Source: Acidobacteriota bacterium
GTDB lineage: Bacteria > Acidobacteriota > CAIWXX01
Assembly: GCA_016191015.1 (NCBI GenBank)
Contig: JACPPM010000284.1
Span: 1 to 35,117, forward strand
Length of the DNA: 35,117 bases
Direction of reading: 5' to 3'
This document shows positions 22,492 to 32,429 of this stretch, one piece after another. Positions within the stretch are counted from its first letter, which is position 1; each line of letters opens with the position of its first letter. The notes under the pieces were generated by a model, which ran no database searches, was not told the origin of the DNA, and saw only the letters and a program-made list of their open reading frames with translations. Made by a program: the position numbers and the translations under genes.

Positions 22492-24429
22492 TTACGGCTT
22501 GATCTCGAAATCGGTGCTGTCTTCAGACTGGCTGGTGGAGGCGGGAGTTGCGCCGAGTGAGTCGAGGAGGATTCGGAGGTATGAGAGGGGGGAGGCCTCC
22601 ATGCGGGACGTGAGCCGCTGTCGCTCAGCGTTCATTTTGTGGAGCTGTTCGACTGCGGCCACGCGATCCGTGACCTCCTCCATGAACTCCGTGACCGCCG
22701 TGACGTTGGCGTCGGCGTCGAGCGTCGGAAAGGCCGAAATGGAGAAGAGCCGGGTTTCACCGTCCATCTCCATCGGAACGAGGTTGCTCTCCAGATGCCC
22801 CGATTCTACCGTCTTCAAGATCGGGCAACCCGGGCAAATACCCCGCAGTCCCAGCGACTCGTAGCATCGCTTCCCGATGATGCCCGTGAACTGGTGCTCG
22901 CGGGTGTACGAAAGCATGGCCCGGTTGAGGTGGAGCACCGTGAGATGCCGGTCCAACATGAAAATGGGATTGACCTCGCTGTCAAGCACCGAGCGGTACT
23001 TGTCGCGGCTCTTCATGACAGTCCCGAGCAGGTCTGAGGCCTCCTGGAATCGACCCTCCATCACTTGCAGCGCCTCCTCGAGCTCCTCAACCCGATCGCT
23101 CACCTTGCGGAGATCCGCGAGCTGCGCCTCGACCCCTTCTGCCTTCAAGATCGCGTCGTCCCGCTCGGTCCGCACCCCCTCGAGCTCCTGGAACAGATTG
23201 GCCGTGATGTTCTTCTCCTGCTCGAGATCGGCCTCCCTGAGGTCAAGTGAGCTCCTCGCCTGTTCCGCCTGCGCCTCTTTTGCTTCCAGCGCCGCGCGGA
23301 CCCCGCGAAGCTCCGCTTCTCTCGCCTCCACTGCGTCGCGAAGATCTTGGATCTCCCTCGACAGCTCGGCGCGATGACCCGCAGTCTCATGGAGCTGGCT
23401 CTCCCTCTGGGCCAGATCCGCCCGAACGGCCGCGAGATCGCGGCTCAGCCTCTCCGCCTCCCCGGCGGCCCGCCCCTGAGCAGCAGTTTCGTTTGCAGCT
23501 AAAGCGAGCTGCTCCCGAAGCGCATTCCGCTCTAGCTCCGCCGAGTCTAGCTGCATCCGCAGCTCCTGTTCCCGCACCTGAATCTCGGAGAGGTTGCCCA
23601 TCAGCGTCTCGAGCTCGTTCGAGTACTGCATATGATCGGTCGACCGCTCCTCCTGGAGTCGGTCGAGCGTCTCGCGGAGATCGGCGAGCTCGGCCTGGAG
23701 CGTCTGAACCTGGCTCCCAAGCTCGTCCCTCTCGCGCTGCAGAGCCCCCATCTCCGCCGTCAGCCGCTGCGTATCCGTCGCCGGCTCACGATGCGCGCCG
23801 GCCTGGGATTCAAGCAGCTTCACTCGATCCTCCGCCTTCACCCTGCCCTGCTGCTCGCGCGACGCCGTCTCCTGGAGGTGTTCCGCGAGCTGTTGCATCG
23901 AGGAGAGGTTCTCCTCGGCCGCCTTCAAGCTCTCTTCCAGCTCGCGCGTCCGAAGAAGGATCTGGCGGACCTCGTGCTGGTGGGCTTCCCGCTCCACGGT
24001 CAGCATGTCCTCGTCTCCACCGGAGGCTCCTGGGGACTCCGCTCGCGGCCCGCGGCCCGCGGCGAACTCGGAACAGATCAAGTGAATCAGGTTCTCTTCC
24101 TTGGCGGTCAGCTCGCCATCTCCCCGGTCCCGCAGCATCCCGAGAAAATCCATCCCTTCGACATCCTCCCGAATTGGGAAGATGGACATGATGTGATCCT
24201 TGAGAATGACGGAAGCCGGCCGTTGGCTTGCCTTCCACTTCTGGTACAGAGTCTTGAGCAGCTTGTTACCTTTGGTCCCGATGTCGAAGAACTCGCTCTT
24301 CCCGCTCAGCGCGTCGACGATGTCTTCACCTTTCACGCGGAACGAGAAAACATTCTCGAACTGGAACCCCTCCAAGTTGAGGATACCCCTCAACAGAGGG
24401 CGGTAGGATTCGAGCGTCTCTGCCTTCAT
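22492..24429 (-). CDS. Coiled-coil protein with C-terminal cysteine-bearing PAS domain
   Basis: 645 residues from the ATG at 24429 (MKAETLESYRP). Residues 1-125 are an unrecognised folded N-terminal region. About 145-470 are an almost unbroken Glu/Arg/Leu-rich coiled coil. Residues 474-590 are a PAS domain (YRSVLDSEVNPIFMLDRHL, then VTAVTEFMEEVTDR). Inside it lies Cys522-x9-Cys532-x2-Cys535 (KRCYESLGLRGICPGCPI), a pattern seen in some PAS sensors and able to bind metal or respond to redox state. No kinase, cyclase, GGDEF or methyl-accepting output domain follows, so it is probably a scaffold or a sensor that works through partners. It is converged upon by rmlD. Confidence 0.75.
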   Translation of the reverse strand: MKAETLESYRPLLRGILNLEGFQFENVFSFRVKGEDIVDALSGKSEFFDIGTKGNKLLKTLYQKWKASQRPASVILKDHIMSIFPIREDVEGMDFLGMLRDRGDGELTAKEENLIHLICSEFAAGRGPRAESPGASGGDEDMLTVEREAHQHEVRQILLRTRELEESLKAAEENLSSMQQLAEHLQETASREQQGRVKAEDRVKLLESQAGAHREPATDTQRLTAEMGALQRERDELGSQVQTLQAELADLRETLDRLQEERSTDHMQYSNELETLMGNLSEIQVREQELRMQLDSAELERNALREQLALAANETAAQGRAAGEAERLSRDLAAVRADLAQRESQLHETAGHRAELSREIQDLRDAVEAREAELRGVRAALEAKEAQAEQARSSLDLREADLEQEKNITANLFQELEGVRTERDDAILKAEGVEAQLADLRKVSDRVEELEEALQVMEGRFQEASDLLGTVMKSRDKYRSVLDSEVNPIFMLDRHLTVLHLNRAMLSYTREHQFTGIIGKRCYESLGLRGICPGCPILKTVESGHLESNLVPMEMDGETRLFSISAFPTLDADANVTAVTEFMEEVTDRVAAVEQLHKMNAERQRLTSRMEASPLSYLRILLDSLGATPASTSQSEDSTDFEIKP

Positions 24430-24507
24430 GACCGTGTGTCTACGTCGCTGAGGCCAGATATTAGAACACGCGGCGAAGATTTTCAATACGAGGCCTTACC
24501 GCATCAC

Positions 24508-24720
24508 CAAGGCTACGGCAAAGTCCCGGAAACCGCAGATTCCACAGATTGACTCGCAGATGTCGCCGATTGCTTCGCGCCGACCCGAGAGTGAGGAGCA
24601 AGTTGCTCGTCGGTTGAATGCCGGAAAAATCTGCGTAATCTGCGCGGAAATCTGCGCCATCTGCGGTTCTGCACGGCACGGCCTCGCCCGAGTCGGCGCC
24701 TCGACTTTGCCGCAGCCCTG
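24508..24720 (+). mobile_element. MITE copy 2 (213 bp) with target duplication
   Basis: Same length and orientation as the copy at 18450, with about 10 substitutions. Its central palindrome GAGCAAGTTGCTC is perfect here. It is flanked by CCGCATCAC at 24499-24507 and 24721-24729, a 9-bp direct repeat unrelated to those of the other copies. It lies about 70 nt upstream of the PAS-protein start. The rest of the gap to 24920 holds no gene. Confidence 0.88.
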
Positions 24721-24778
24721 CCGCATCACTGATCTCGGACGCATCCATTCCGCTGACCTCGTGCCTGCTGCATCGTGG

Positions 24779-24807
24779 CCTTTAGCCCTTAGCCTATAGC
24801 TTTTAGC
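24779..24807. repeat. CCTTTAGCC-type intergenic repeat, copy 2
   Basis: CCTTTAGCCCTTAGCCTATAG followed by CTTTTAGC: a short, internally periodic TTAGCC-like run matching the copy at 22406. Confidence 0.55.
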
Positions 24808-24920
24808 GATCAGCCCCGGAGAGAGACCGCGCTGCTCTTGGCGACCGCAGACCGGCCAGAAACCATGCCCGCGATTCGCGCCGGGCGACCGCTCTTGAAA
24901 GCCGCTCCTCGTGAGCGCGT

Positions 24921-25388
24921 CTATCTGATCCAGACCTCGCCCCAGGCGATCTCGCAGCAGCCCGCCCCTCGCGCCTCCAGAAAGAGGCGCGTTTTGAGGG
25001 AAGGGAGGGCGTCGAGAGGTATGTCAAGTTCCTGCGAGGCTCCCGGCGGAATCGGAGTGGATTCGTAAAGCCGCGACGCGTCGCGCTTTTCGCCTGGCCC
25101 GGCAAGAAGCCGTATCGTGACGGGCGCGTCGGAGAGATTGCAGAGCTGAGTCATGAGGTGAGAGGGACCTGCCGGGAGATCCACCTTGAATGAGAAGGTC
25201 GCGGACAGCTTCATCGTGAAGGCCCGAAGTGTCGAGCCGGAGCACGCGATGGCCTCCAGATGGGCAGTCCTGGGGATGTACGACGATTGGAGACGCTCCT
25301 TCTTTTTCTGCGACTGTTCGAAGCGATACGCGCCGGCCAGCGCTGCGCCGAGCACAAGGGTGGTCAGGACTACCAGCTTCCATCTCAT
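24921..25388 (-). CDS. Membrane-anchored or secreted hypothetical protein coupled to pgm
   Basis: 155 residues. Residues 1-20 ([20 protein letters not shown]) form a signal anchor or uncleaved signal, followed by a basic stretch (QSQKKKER). The remaining 120 residues look like a single beta-sandwich with strands such as [10 protein letters not shown] and [12 protein letters not shown]. It has four cysteines, two of them adjacent near the end (GAGCCEIAW). Its ATG overlaps the pgm stop (ATGA), so it is translated with pgm. I recognise no family. The gene is likely real because of the coupling and the clear signal sequence. Confidence 0.68.
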   Translation of the reverse strand: MRWKLVVLTTLVLGAALAGAYRFEQSQKKKERLQSSYIPRTAHLEAIACSGSTLRAFTMKLSATFSFKVDLPAGPSHLMTQLCNLSDAPVTIRLLAGPGEKRDASRLYESTPIPPGASQELDIPLDALPSLKTRLFLEARGAGCCEIAWGEVWIR

Positions 25389-27055
25389 CGTTTCAGTGCA
25401 CCGTCGGGCGCCCCGGCGGCGCGGAACGCGTCTCGGACGATCTCGAGCGCCTCTTCCTGAATTCGCTCGAGGTGCTCCCGGCCCTTGAAGCTCTCCGCGT
25501 ACACCTTGAAGACATCCTCAGTGCCGGAGGGCCGGGCAGCGAACCAGCCGTTGCGCGTCGTCACCTTGAGGCCGCCGATGGCGGCACCATTGCCGGGAGC
25601 GTGCGTGAGCGCGGCGGTAATCGGCTCGCCCGCCAGGGTCGTCGCCGAGACGTGAGCGGGCGAGAGGCGGGCAAGAGCGGCCTTCTGCTGAGGCGTCGCA
25701 GCAGCGTCCATGCGTTCGTAAACAGGTTCGCCGAATCGCGCGGTCAGCTCTCGATACAACTGAGATGGATCCTTCCCGGCCCTGACCATGATCTCGGTTG
25801 CAAGCAGATCCATGATGATGCCGTCTTTATCGGTCGTCCAGACAGACCCATCCCGGCGCAGAAACGACGCTCCCGCACTCTCCTCCCCACCAAACCCGTA
25901 CTCGCCCGAAATCAGTCCGTCGACAAACCACTTGAATCCGACGGGTACCTCCGAAAGCCGCCGGCCGAGATCGACAGCGACTCTGTCGATCATGCTGCTG
26001 CTGACCAGCGTCTTGCCGACCGCCGCACCTTCGGGCCAGGCAGGGCGATTCGGGAAGAGGTAGTGGATGGCGACAGCGAGGTAGTGATTGGGATTCATCA
26101 GGCCGGTCTTGGTGACGATCCCGTGCCGATCGTAGTCGGGGTCGTTCCCGAAGGCAATGTCGTAGCGATCCTTCAGCCCGATCAGCCCGGCCATGGCGTA
26201 GGGTGAGGAGCAATCCATGCGGATCTTGCCGTCCTTGTCGAGCGGCATGAACGAGAAGGCCGGATCGATCTTGCGATTGACGACGTCAAGATCGAGGCCG
26301 TAACGTTCGGCGATCACGTCCCAGAAAGCGAGACCTGCGCCGCCCAGCGGATCGACTCCGATCCTCAGCTTTCCGGCGGCGATCGCCTCCATGTCGACGA
26401 CATTGGCGAGATCATCGACGTACGGCCGCACATAGTCGTGCTCGTGCGTGCCCGGGGAGTGTATCGCGCGCTGATACGCGATCCGCCGCACGGTTTGGCC
26501 TGCCGTTGGGAGAAGCTCGTTAGCGCGAGTTTCGATCGCCCGCGTTACATCCTTGTCGGCCGGACCTCCGTGCGGAGGGTTGTACTTGAATCCGCCGTTG
26601 TCGGGCGGGTTGTGCGAGGGCGTGATGACGACGCCGTCGGCAAGCCCCGCGCGCCTCCCCTGGTTGTACGTCAAGATCGCGTGCGACACCACCGGTGTCG
26701 GCGTGTATCCGAACCCCTTCTGATACATGATCTCGACACCGTCAGCAGCGAGGACCTCGATGGCCGTAACAAACGCGGCTTCCGACAGGCCATGCGTGTC
26801 CATGCCCATGAACAAGGGCCCGTCAATCCCACGAGATCGGCGGTGCTCACAAACGGCCTGCGTGATCGCCAGGATGTGATCTTCGTTGAAGCTGCCGCTC
26901 AGTGAGCTGCCACGGTGCCCAGAGGTGCCGAAGGAGACACGCTGCGCATCGTCCGTAGAGTCCGGGGTTCTTGCGAAATAGGCAGCCATCAGCCGTGGGA
27001 TGTTGGTGAGCATGGATTGGGGAGCCGGCTTTCCGGCCAGCGGGTGCAGCGCCAT
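25385..27055 (-). CDS. pgm: Phosphoglucomutase (alpha-D-glucose specific)
   Basis: 556 residues from the ATG at 27055, with GGGAGGA immediately upstream; the frame runs to 27187 but without a ribosome site or family sequence. It interconverts glucose-6-phosphate and glucose-1-phosphate. TPSHNP carries the phosphorylated Ser147, [11 protein letters not shown] is the metal loop, GEESAG binds sugar and the C-terminal region ending [16 protein letters not shown] binds phosphate. Length and opening ([20 protein letters not shown]) match the Pgm type of about 546 residues rather than bifunctional PMM/PGM. Its product feeds the RmlA reaction encoded 6 kb away. It is followed by a coupled small membrane-anchored protein. 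Confidence 0.94.
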   Translation of the reverse strand: MALHPLAGKPAPQSMLTNIPRLMAAYFARTPDSTDDAQRVSFGTSGHRGSSLSGSFNEDHILAITQAVCEHRRSRGIDGPLFMGMDTHGLSEAAFVTAIEVLAADGVEIMYQKGFGYTPTPVVSHAILTYNQGRRAGLADGVVITPSHNPPDNGGFKYNPPHGGPADKDVTRAIETRANELLPTAGQTVRRIAYQRAIHSPGTHEHDYVRPYVDDLANVVDMEAIAAGKLRIGVDPLGGAGLAFWDVIAERYGLDLDVVNRKIDPAFSFMPLDKDGKIRMDCSSPYAMAGLIGLKDRYDIAFGNDPDYDRHGIVTKTGLMNPNHYLAVAIHYLFPNRPAWPEGAAVGKTLVSSSMIDRVAVDLGRRLSEVPVGFKWFVDGLISGEYGFGGEESAGASFLRRDGSVWTTDKDGIIMDLLATEIMVRAGKDPSQLYRELTARFGEPVYERMDAAATPQQKAALARLSPAHVSATTLAGEPITAALTHAPGNGAAIGGLKVTTRNGWFAARPSGTEDVFKVYAESFKGREHLERIQEEALEIVRDAFRAAGAPDGALKR

Positions 27056-27301
27056 ATGTCCTCCCTTTAGGGACGAATCTACTCCCACCGGGCGACATCT
27101 GCAAAGCTCGTGGAGCGCGACCGGGGCTCTGAGCCATTCCGCCGCCGCCGAGGACTGCATAGGGTATTTTTTTCCTGGTGTGGGCAAGAGCGCCCTGCCC
27201 GGACCACGGACCGAGGCGGGCTACGGCACTGATTCTCAGCCAGCGGCTGATGGCACGCATCTTGAAATGGAAGTTGGAACGAGGTCGTCAGGAGGAAGAA
27301 C

Positions 27302-28129
27302 ATGACCATCACCGAGCTCATCGCCGCTCGTCTTTGGACGCCCCCACAACCCATCACCACCCTGCAACCGGGGACCGGCCCGGATCCGAGCTTCCGTGAC
27401 TATCTCATGCAGGCGCTCACCGCCTCATTCGGCGGCGCCACCCCGCGGATCGTTCTCCAGACCGAGAACGCGCTCAACGCAGATCTCAATCCGAGTTTGC
27501 GCACTCCCGATCAGGCACAACCGGACCTCACCACGACCCAGAAGACAACCACGACGACCATCGACTGGGACAAGCTCCGCGGCATCCTCAGGAAACTCGG
27601 AACCGATCTGAAGGACCTGCTCACTCAGATCAGTGCCTCCACGGACGTCGGACAGCGTCGCGAACTGGGGGCGCAGTTCACGCAGTCGCTCGTGACCGCG
27701 CTGAACGCAGCGGGCTTCACGGCGGCCACGACCGATTCAGCCGACAAGATCCTGGTCAACGGCGTGACATTGGACGTGATCCGGAGCCTCAACTCGGCCG
27801 GCAAGGAGGTCACTCTGCAGATGCATGTCATCGACACTCTCTCCGGTTCTCCGGCGGCCCCGAGTACGCTCAAGGAGGCGCTCCAGCTGGCCGCCACCGA
27901 GCTCGAAGACCTCATCAATCAGATCAATAACGCGACGACGATTGACGAGCGCCGCGATCTGGTCAGAGAGCTCCAGTCGAAAGTCGTAGAGTACCTGAAC
28001 CAGTTCGGCTTCTCAGCCTCGATCACGGACAAGCCCGATAAGATCACTGTCAACGGAGTGCTCTACGACTTTGTCCGCCACGCAAACACACTCGGCAAGG
28101 ACATCGTGCTGCAGACGCTCACGCCGTAG
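27302..28129 (+). CDS. Unrecognised protein with two copies of a 74-residue domain
   Basis: 275 residues; AGGAGGAAGAAC precedes the ATG, an excellent ribosome site. There is no signal peptide and no membrane segment. Residues 1-85 are Pro/Thr-rich and probably disordered (KTTTTTID at 81-88). Residues 100-173 and 198-271 align without a gap, with 32 of 74 identical by my count. Each unit has two amphipathic helices (DLLTQI, RRELGAQF), then GFxA, then DK-I-x-VNGV and a final helix-strand ending LQ. Each unit could bind the other or a partner. I know no family with this pattern. It is transcribed alone, divergent from pgm and convergent with tldE. Confidence 0.72.
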   Translation: MTITELIAARLWTPPQPITTLQPGTGPDPSFRDYLMQALTASFGGATPRIVLQTENALNADLNPSLRTPDQAQPDLTTTQKTTTTTIDWDKLRGILRKLGTDLKDLLTQISASTDVGQRRELGAQFTQSLVTALNAAGFTAATTDSADKILVNGVTLDVIRSLNSAGKEVTLQMHVIDTLSGSPAAPSTLKEALQLAATELEDLINQINNATTIDERRDLVRELQSKVVEYLNQFGFSASITDKPDKITVNGVLYDFVRHANTLGKDIVLQTLTP

Positions 28130-28149
28130 CGGGGCTTCCCTGGCGCGGG

Positions 28150-28245
28150 TGTCATCCTGAGGAGCCGGTCGGAGACCGGCGACGAAGGATCCCATGCCTG
28201 TCCCCGAATCAAGGCATGAGATCCTTCGCTTCGCTCAGGATGACA
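28150..28245. repeat. GTCATCCTGAG hairpin element (96 nt)
   Basis: TGTCATCCTGAG (28150-28161) is the exact reverse complement of 28234-28245. Inside, CGAAGGATCCCATGCCT (28183-28199) matches the complement of 28212-28228 at 16 of 17 positions. The left arm also carries its own stem CCGGTC-GGA-GACCGG. The element sits between converging genes, so it may end transcription from both sides. Similar hairpins are common dispersed repeats in several bacterial phyla. Confidence 0.8.
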
Positions 28246-28279
28246 TTCGGGCGAACCGGCCGGAGCCGTTCCGCGCGCG

Positions 28280-29589
28280 TTAGACGGCGTCCGAAATACT
28301 CGAAAATGTGAACGCGCTCGCGCGAACGGCAGGGACCAGCGAGTCGCCGACGCGCACCGACCGCGACATTCCGGTGACCTTGTTGAGCACCGCCACGGGG
28401 CTCTCGTTGAAGCGGAAGTTGCGCACTGCGTGCTTGATCCGCCCCTTCTCCACCCAAAAAGTGCCGTCGCGCGTGAGCCCTGTGACAAGCATCGTCTCCG
28501 GATCCACGAAGTTCGTGTACCAGAAGCGGGTGATGAGGACGGCCTTGTCGGTGTCCTTGATGAGGTCCTCCAAGCTGCCCTTCCCCCCATCGAAGACGAC
28601 GCTCCCCGGGAAGCCGGTCGGTTCTTTTCCCTGCTTTTGCGCCCAGTAGCGAGAGTAGAAGAGCTGTTTCAAGACCCCCTTCTCGATCCACGTGATCTTC
28701 TTCGCGGGCAGGCCGTCCCAGCCGAAAGGCTCACCCAGAAGGTCGGGGTGCGTGGGGTCGCTCCGCACGGTAATGTTCGATCCTGCGATCTTCTCGCCGA
28801 TCTTGTTCTTGCCTCCCGGCTTGCTGAAGAAGCTCCGGCCTTCGTCCGCCGACCGTGCATCGAGGGTGAAGAAGGCGAAGCTCATCAGCTCGGCCACCGC
28901 CTGCGGCTCGAGAATCACAGGGTAGACCCCGGGGTCCAGCCTTTTCGCGTCCCGCGATTCCTCAGCCTTCCGGATCGCCCTCCCGCTTGACCCGCGATAC
29001 TCGACGTCCTCGATCTTCCTCGAATCCACGCTGTCCCACCCCGAGGCCGCACCATCCGTGCTGCGCACCGTCACGCTATAAGAGGCGTTGCTGTTACGGT
29101 AGTAGCCCCAGAGACCTTTGTTGTTTCCGACGGCGGAAAAGCCGTTCGAATGATCGAAGAACCCTGCGGCCACCAGGCCCTTCTTCATGGCTGGATCGAC
29201 GGCCGCCTCTGCGGCCCGAGCGCGCAGATCCGGGGTGGCCGCCGCTGTGCTCTCGAAGTACGGGTCGACATCCAGATACTTCTGCGAGGCGAGCTCGGGG
29301 ACGTACTCCGGGTCTTCGGGCGCGACGCGCGCGATGTCCTCGGCCATTCTCACCGCACGCTTCAGGGCGGCATCGTCAACCTCGTTTGTCGATGCGGCGC
29401 CCTTCTTTTTCCCGAAGAAGGCGGTGATACTGATCGAGAGATCCTCCTGATCGCCGCTGGTCGTGACGGTGTTCAAGGCGAACCGTGTGTTGCCGCTCCG
29501 CCACCCGGCCAGATTCACCCGCATCTCGTCGGCGGTGCCAAACGATAGGATCTTTGAGATGATGGTACGAGCTTCAGCTTCATTCAGGA

Positions 29590-29593
<4 letters not shown>
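28280..29593 (-). CDS. tldE: TldE/PmbA-type subunit of the TldD/TldE protease
   Basis: 437 residues. TldE lacks catalytic metal ligands and partners TldD in a heterodimeric metalloprotease that degrades unfolded or modified peptides (microcin B17 maturation and CcdA decay in E. coli). No HExxxH is present. The family blocks GSVVFDGGKGSLEDLIKDTD, RFWYTNFVDPETMLVTGLTRDGTF, and NFRFNESPVAVLNKV are clear. The ATG overlaps the tldD stop by 4 nt (ATGA), which suggests equimolar synthesis. Confidence 0.9.
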
Positions 29594-31076
<1,483 letters not shown>

Positions 31077-31080
<4 letters not shown>

Positions 31081-31361
31081 CTGTTCCCCCCCGCCGGTTC
31101 GATCCCCAACACAAACCGTTCGCGCCATTTCTCCGGCATCCGGTAGTGGACGATGTCCTCCGCCATCTCCTCGAATGGCACCCCGGCGTAGTGAGCACGC
31201 CCGTCCGAGCTGCGACGGAAGGGCCCGCCGTGGAATACGTACGCGATCTCTCCGACGCGGCCTTGGTGGGACACACTACCCCAGGCGAATGGTCCTTGGG
31301 GCACCAAAGCCACCGAGACAATGGCCAGCGAACTGGCCTTCACGAACTCTCGTCGTTCCAT
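31077..31361 (-). CDS. Small Tat-signal protein coupled to tldD
   Basis: 94 residues. MERREFVKASSLAIVSVALV is a twin-arginine signal: Arg3-Arg4 followed by EFVK fits the RRxFxK pattern, then a hydrophobic stretch and a probable cut near Phe25-Trp27. The remaining 67 residues are compact and charged (FEEMAEDIVHYRMPEKWRERF) and match nothing I know. GGAGGAGGG lies 12-13 nt before the ATG. It is the first gene of an operon with tldD and tldE, and its stop overlaps the tldD start. It might be a substrate, a peptide precursor or an unrelated exported protein. Alternatively it is the remnant N-terminus of a Tat-exported TldD ancestor. Confidence 0.65.
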
Positions 31362-31427
31362 ATTTCAGTATTCCCTCCTCCGGAATTGTGCACGGTTCGA
31401 AATCAAGAAAGTCGGCCACACACCAAT

Positions 31428-31497
31428 TGGACGAAATCCTAGCGTAACCGTTGACAGCACCTCCTCAACATACCTCCTGACCAATCGATTTCGTCCA
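31428..31497 (-). promoter_or_regulatory. Inverted repeat enclosing two consensus ribosome-site sequences
   Basis: TGGACGAAATC (31428-31438) is the exact reverse complement of 31487-31497. Read on the minus strand, the enclosed 48 nt contain AGGAGGT twice, 13 nt apart, with no start codon at a useful distance after either. It lies about 65-135 nt upstream of the Tat-TldD-TldE operon and would be in its leader RNA. Confidence 0.5.
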
Positions 31498-31550
31498 TAA
31501 TATTCCTGCGGATCGCTCCGACTTGATGACGGCCCAGATCGGCGGTAGTG

Positions 31551-31763
31551 CACAGCTACGGCAAAGTCCCGGAAACCGCAGATTTCACAGATTGACTCGC
31601 AGATGTCGCCGATTGCCTCGCGCCGACCCGAGAGTGAGGTGCAAGTTGCTCGTCGGTTGAATGCTGGAAGAATCTGCGTAATCTGCTCGGAAATCTGCGC
31701 CATCTGCGGTTTCGCACGGAACGGCCTCGCCCGAGTTGGCGCCTCGACTTTGCCGCAGTCCTG
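31551..31763 (+). mobile_element. MITE copy 3 (213 bp) with target duplication
   Basis: Third copy, begins CACAGCTACGGCAAAGTC and ends GACTTTGCCGCAGTCCTG, about 11 substitutions from copy 1 and no gaps. GGCGGTAGTG stands at 31541-31550 and again at 31764-31773, a 10-bp direct repeat. It lies between the divergent tldD operon and a response-regulator gene, so it may have changed either promoter. Confidence 0.88.
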
Positions 31764-31813
31764 GGCGGTAGTGCTTGTCGTTTGACTTTTGCCGTCCCGG
31801 AGGAGTAAACCGA

Positions 31814-31834
31814 ATGGTGCATCCCGGGAACTAA
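31814..31834 (+). CDS. Six-codon leader ORF before the response regulator
   Basis: GGAGGAG at 31799-31805 is followed after 8 nt by ATG and then GTG CAT CCC GGG AAC TAA, encoding MVHPGN. It is in the same frame as the response regulator that starts at 31841 and ends 6 nt before it. The downstream ATG has no ribosome site of its own, so reinitiation is likely. Confidence 0.45.
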   Translation: MVHPGN

Positions 31835-31840
31835 TCGATT

Positions 31841-32380
31841 ATGAGTCAGATATTGCGGGAGCACAGGGTGGGCTGCAGCGAAGACCCTGGCGGGAGGGCG
31901 CCGGGGACCGCGCGGGCCGAGTGTGCTCGCATCGGGCACAACCCGCCGGAGCAGACGATTCTGGTCGTGGATGATGACGAGATGGTCCGCGAGTTCGTGC
32001 GGTGCGCGTTGGGCTCGCGTGGGTACCCCACTCTCATGGCGAAGGACGGGGTCGACGCCCTCGAGGTGTACAGCGCCTGTGCCGATCAGATTGCCCTGGT
32101 CCTGCTCGACATGCTGATGCCGCGGATGACAGGGATGGAGCTCATCGAGCACCTCAAAAAACTGAACTCTCATGTTCGGGTGCTCGCCATGAGCGGCTAC
32201 CTTCCCCCCGGGCACGAGGCGCTGGCCGGCGATTCCTGCCTCGTGGGCTTTCTCCCGAAGCCGTTTTCGTTCGAGAAGCTCCTCGCGCACATCACTGAAG
32301 CGATGACAGCGAAGGAGCGAGTAAACGGCCATGGGCGAATAGAGTCGATACGCGATTCGCGCCAGGTTTCCGAGAGTTGA
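31841..32380 (+). CDS. Stand-alone response-regulator receiver protein
   Basis: 179 residues. After a 38-residue non-conserved N-terminal extension (rich in Gly, Arg, Ala) comes one receiver domain. Acidic pocket Asp44-46 (VVDDDE), phosphorylated Asp90 in LVLLDMLMPRMTG, Ser118 in AMSGY and Lys140 in LPKPFS are all present. No output domain; a 20-residue charged tail follows. Such CheY-like proteins pass phosphate or bind partners. No histidine kinase is adjacent. Start chosen at 31841 as the ATG in frame after the leader-ORF stop; it lacks its own ribosome site. It converges on the next regulator, 49 nt between stops. Confidence 0.85.
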   Translation: MSQILREHRVGCSEDPGGRAPGTARAECARIGHNPPEQTILVVDDDEMVREFVRCALGSRGYPTLMAKDGVDALEVYSACADQIALVLLDMLMPRMTGMELIEHLKKLNSHVRVLAMSGYLPPGHEALAGDSCLVGFLPKPFSFEKLLAHITEAMTAKERVNGHGRIESIRDSRQVSES

Positions 32381-32429
32381 TCCATAGCCGTGCCCTCGAC
32401 CGAGCCCGCTGCCAGGGCGCACGCCCGCC

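Noticed and set aside
23247-24191. A 314-codon + strand frame opposite the coiled-coil gene
   Set aside because: Pro/Ser/Arg low complexity results from reading the complement of Glu/Arg/Leu-rich coiled-coil codons.
31394-31404. GGTTCGAAATC, resembling a tRNA T-loop
   Set aside because: No matching acceptor, D or anticodon stems could be placed around it on either strand.
31603-31785. A short open frame conserved in all three MITE copies (MSPIASRRPES...)
   Set aside because: The frame stays open only because the copies have no gaps; there is no ribosome site, the substitutions are not biased to silent positions, and the opposite strand is equally open.
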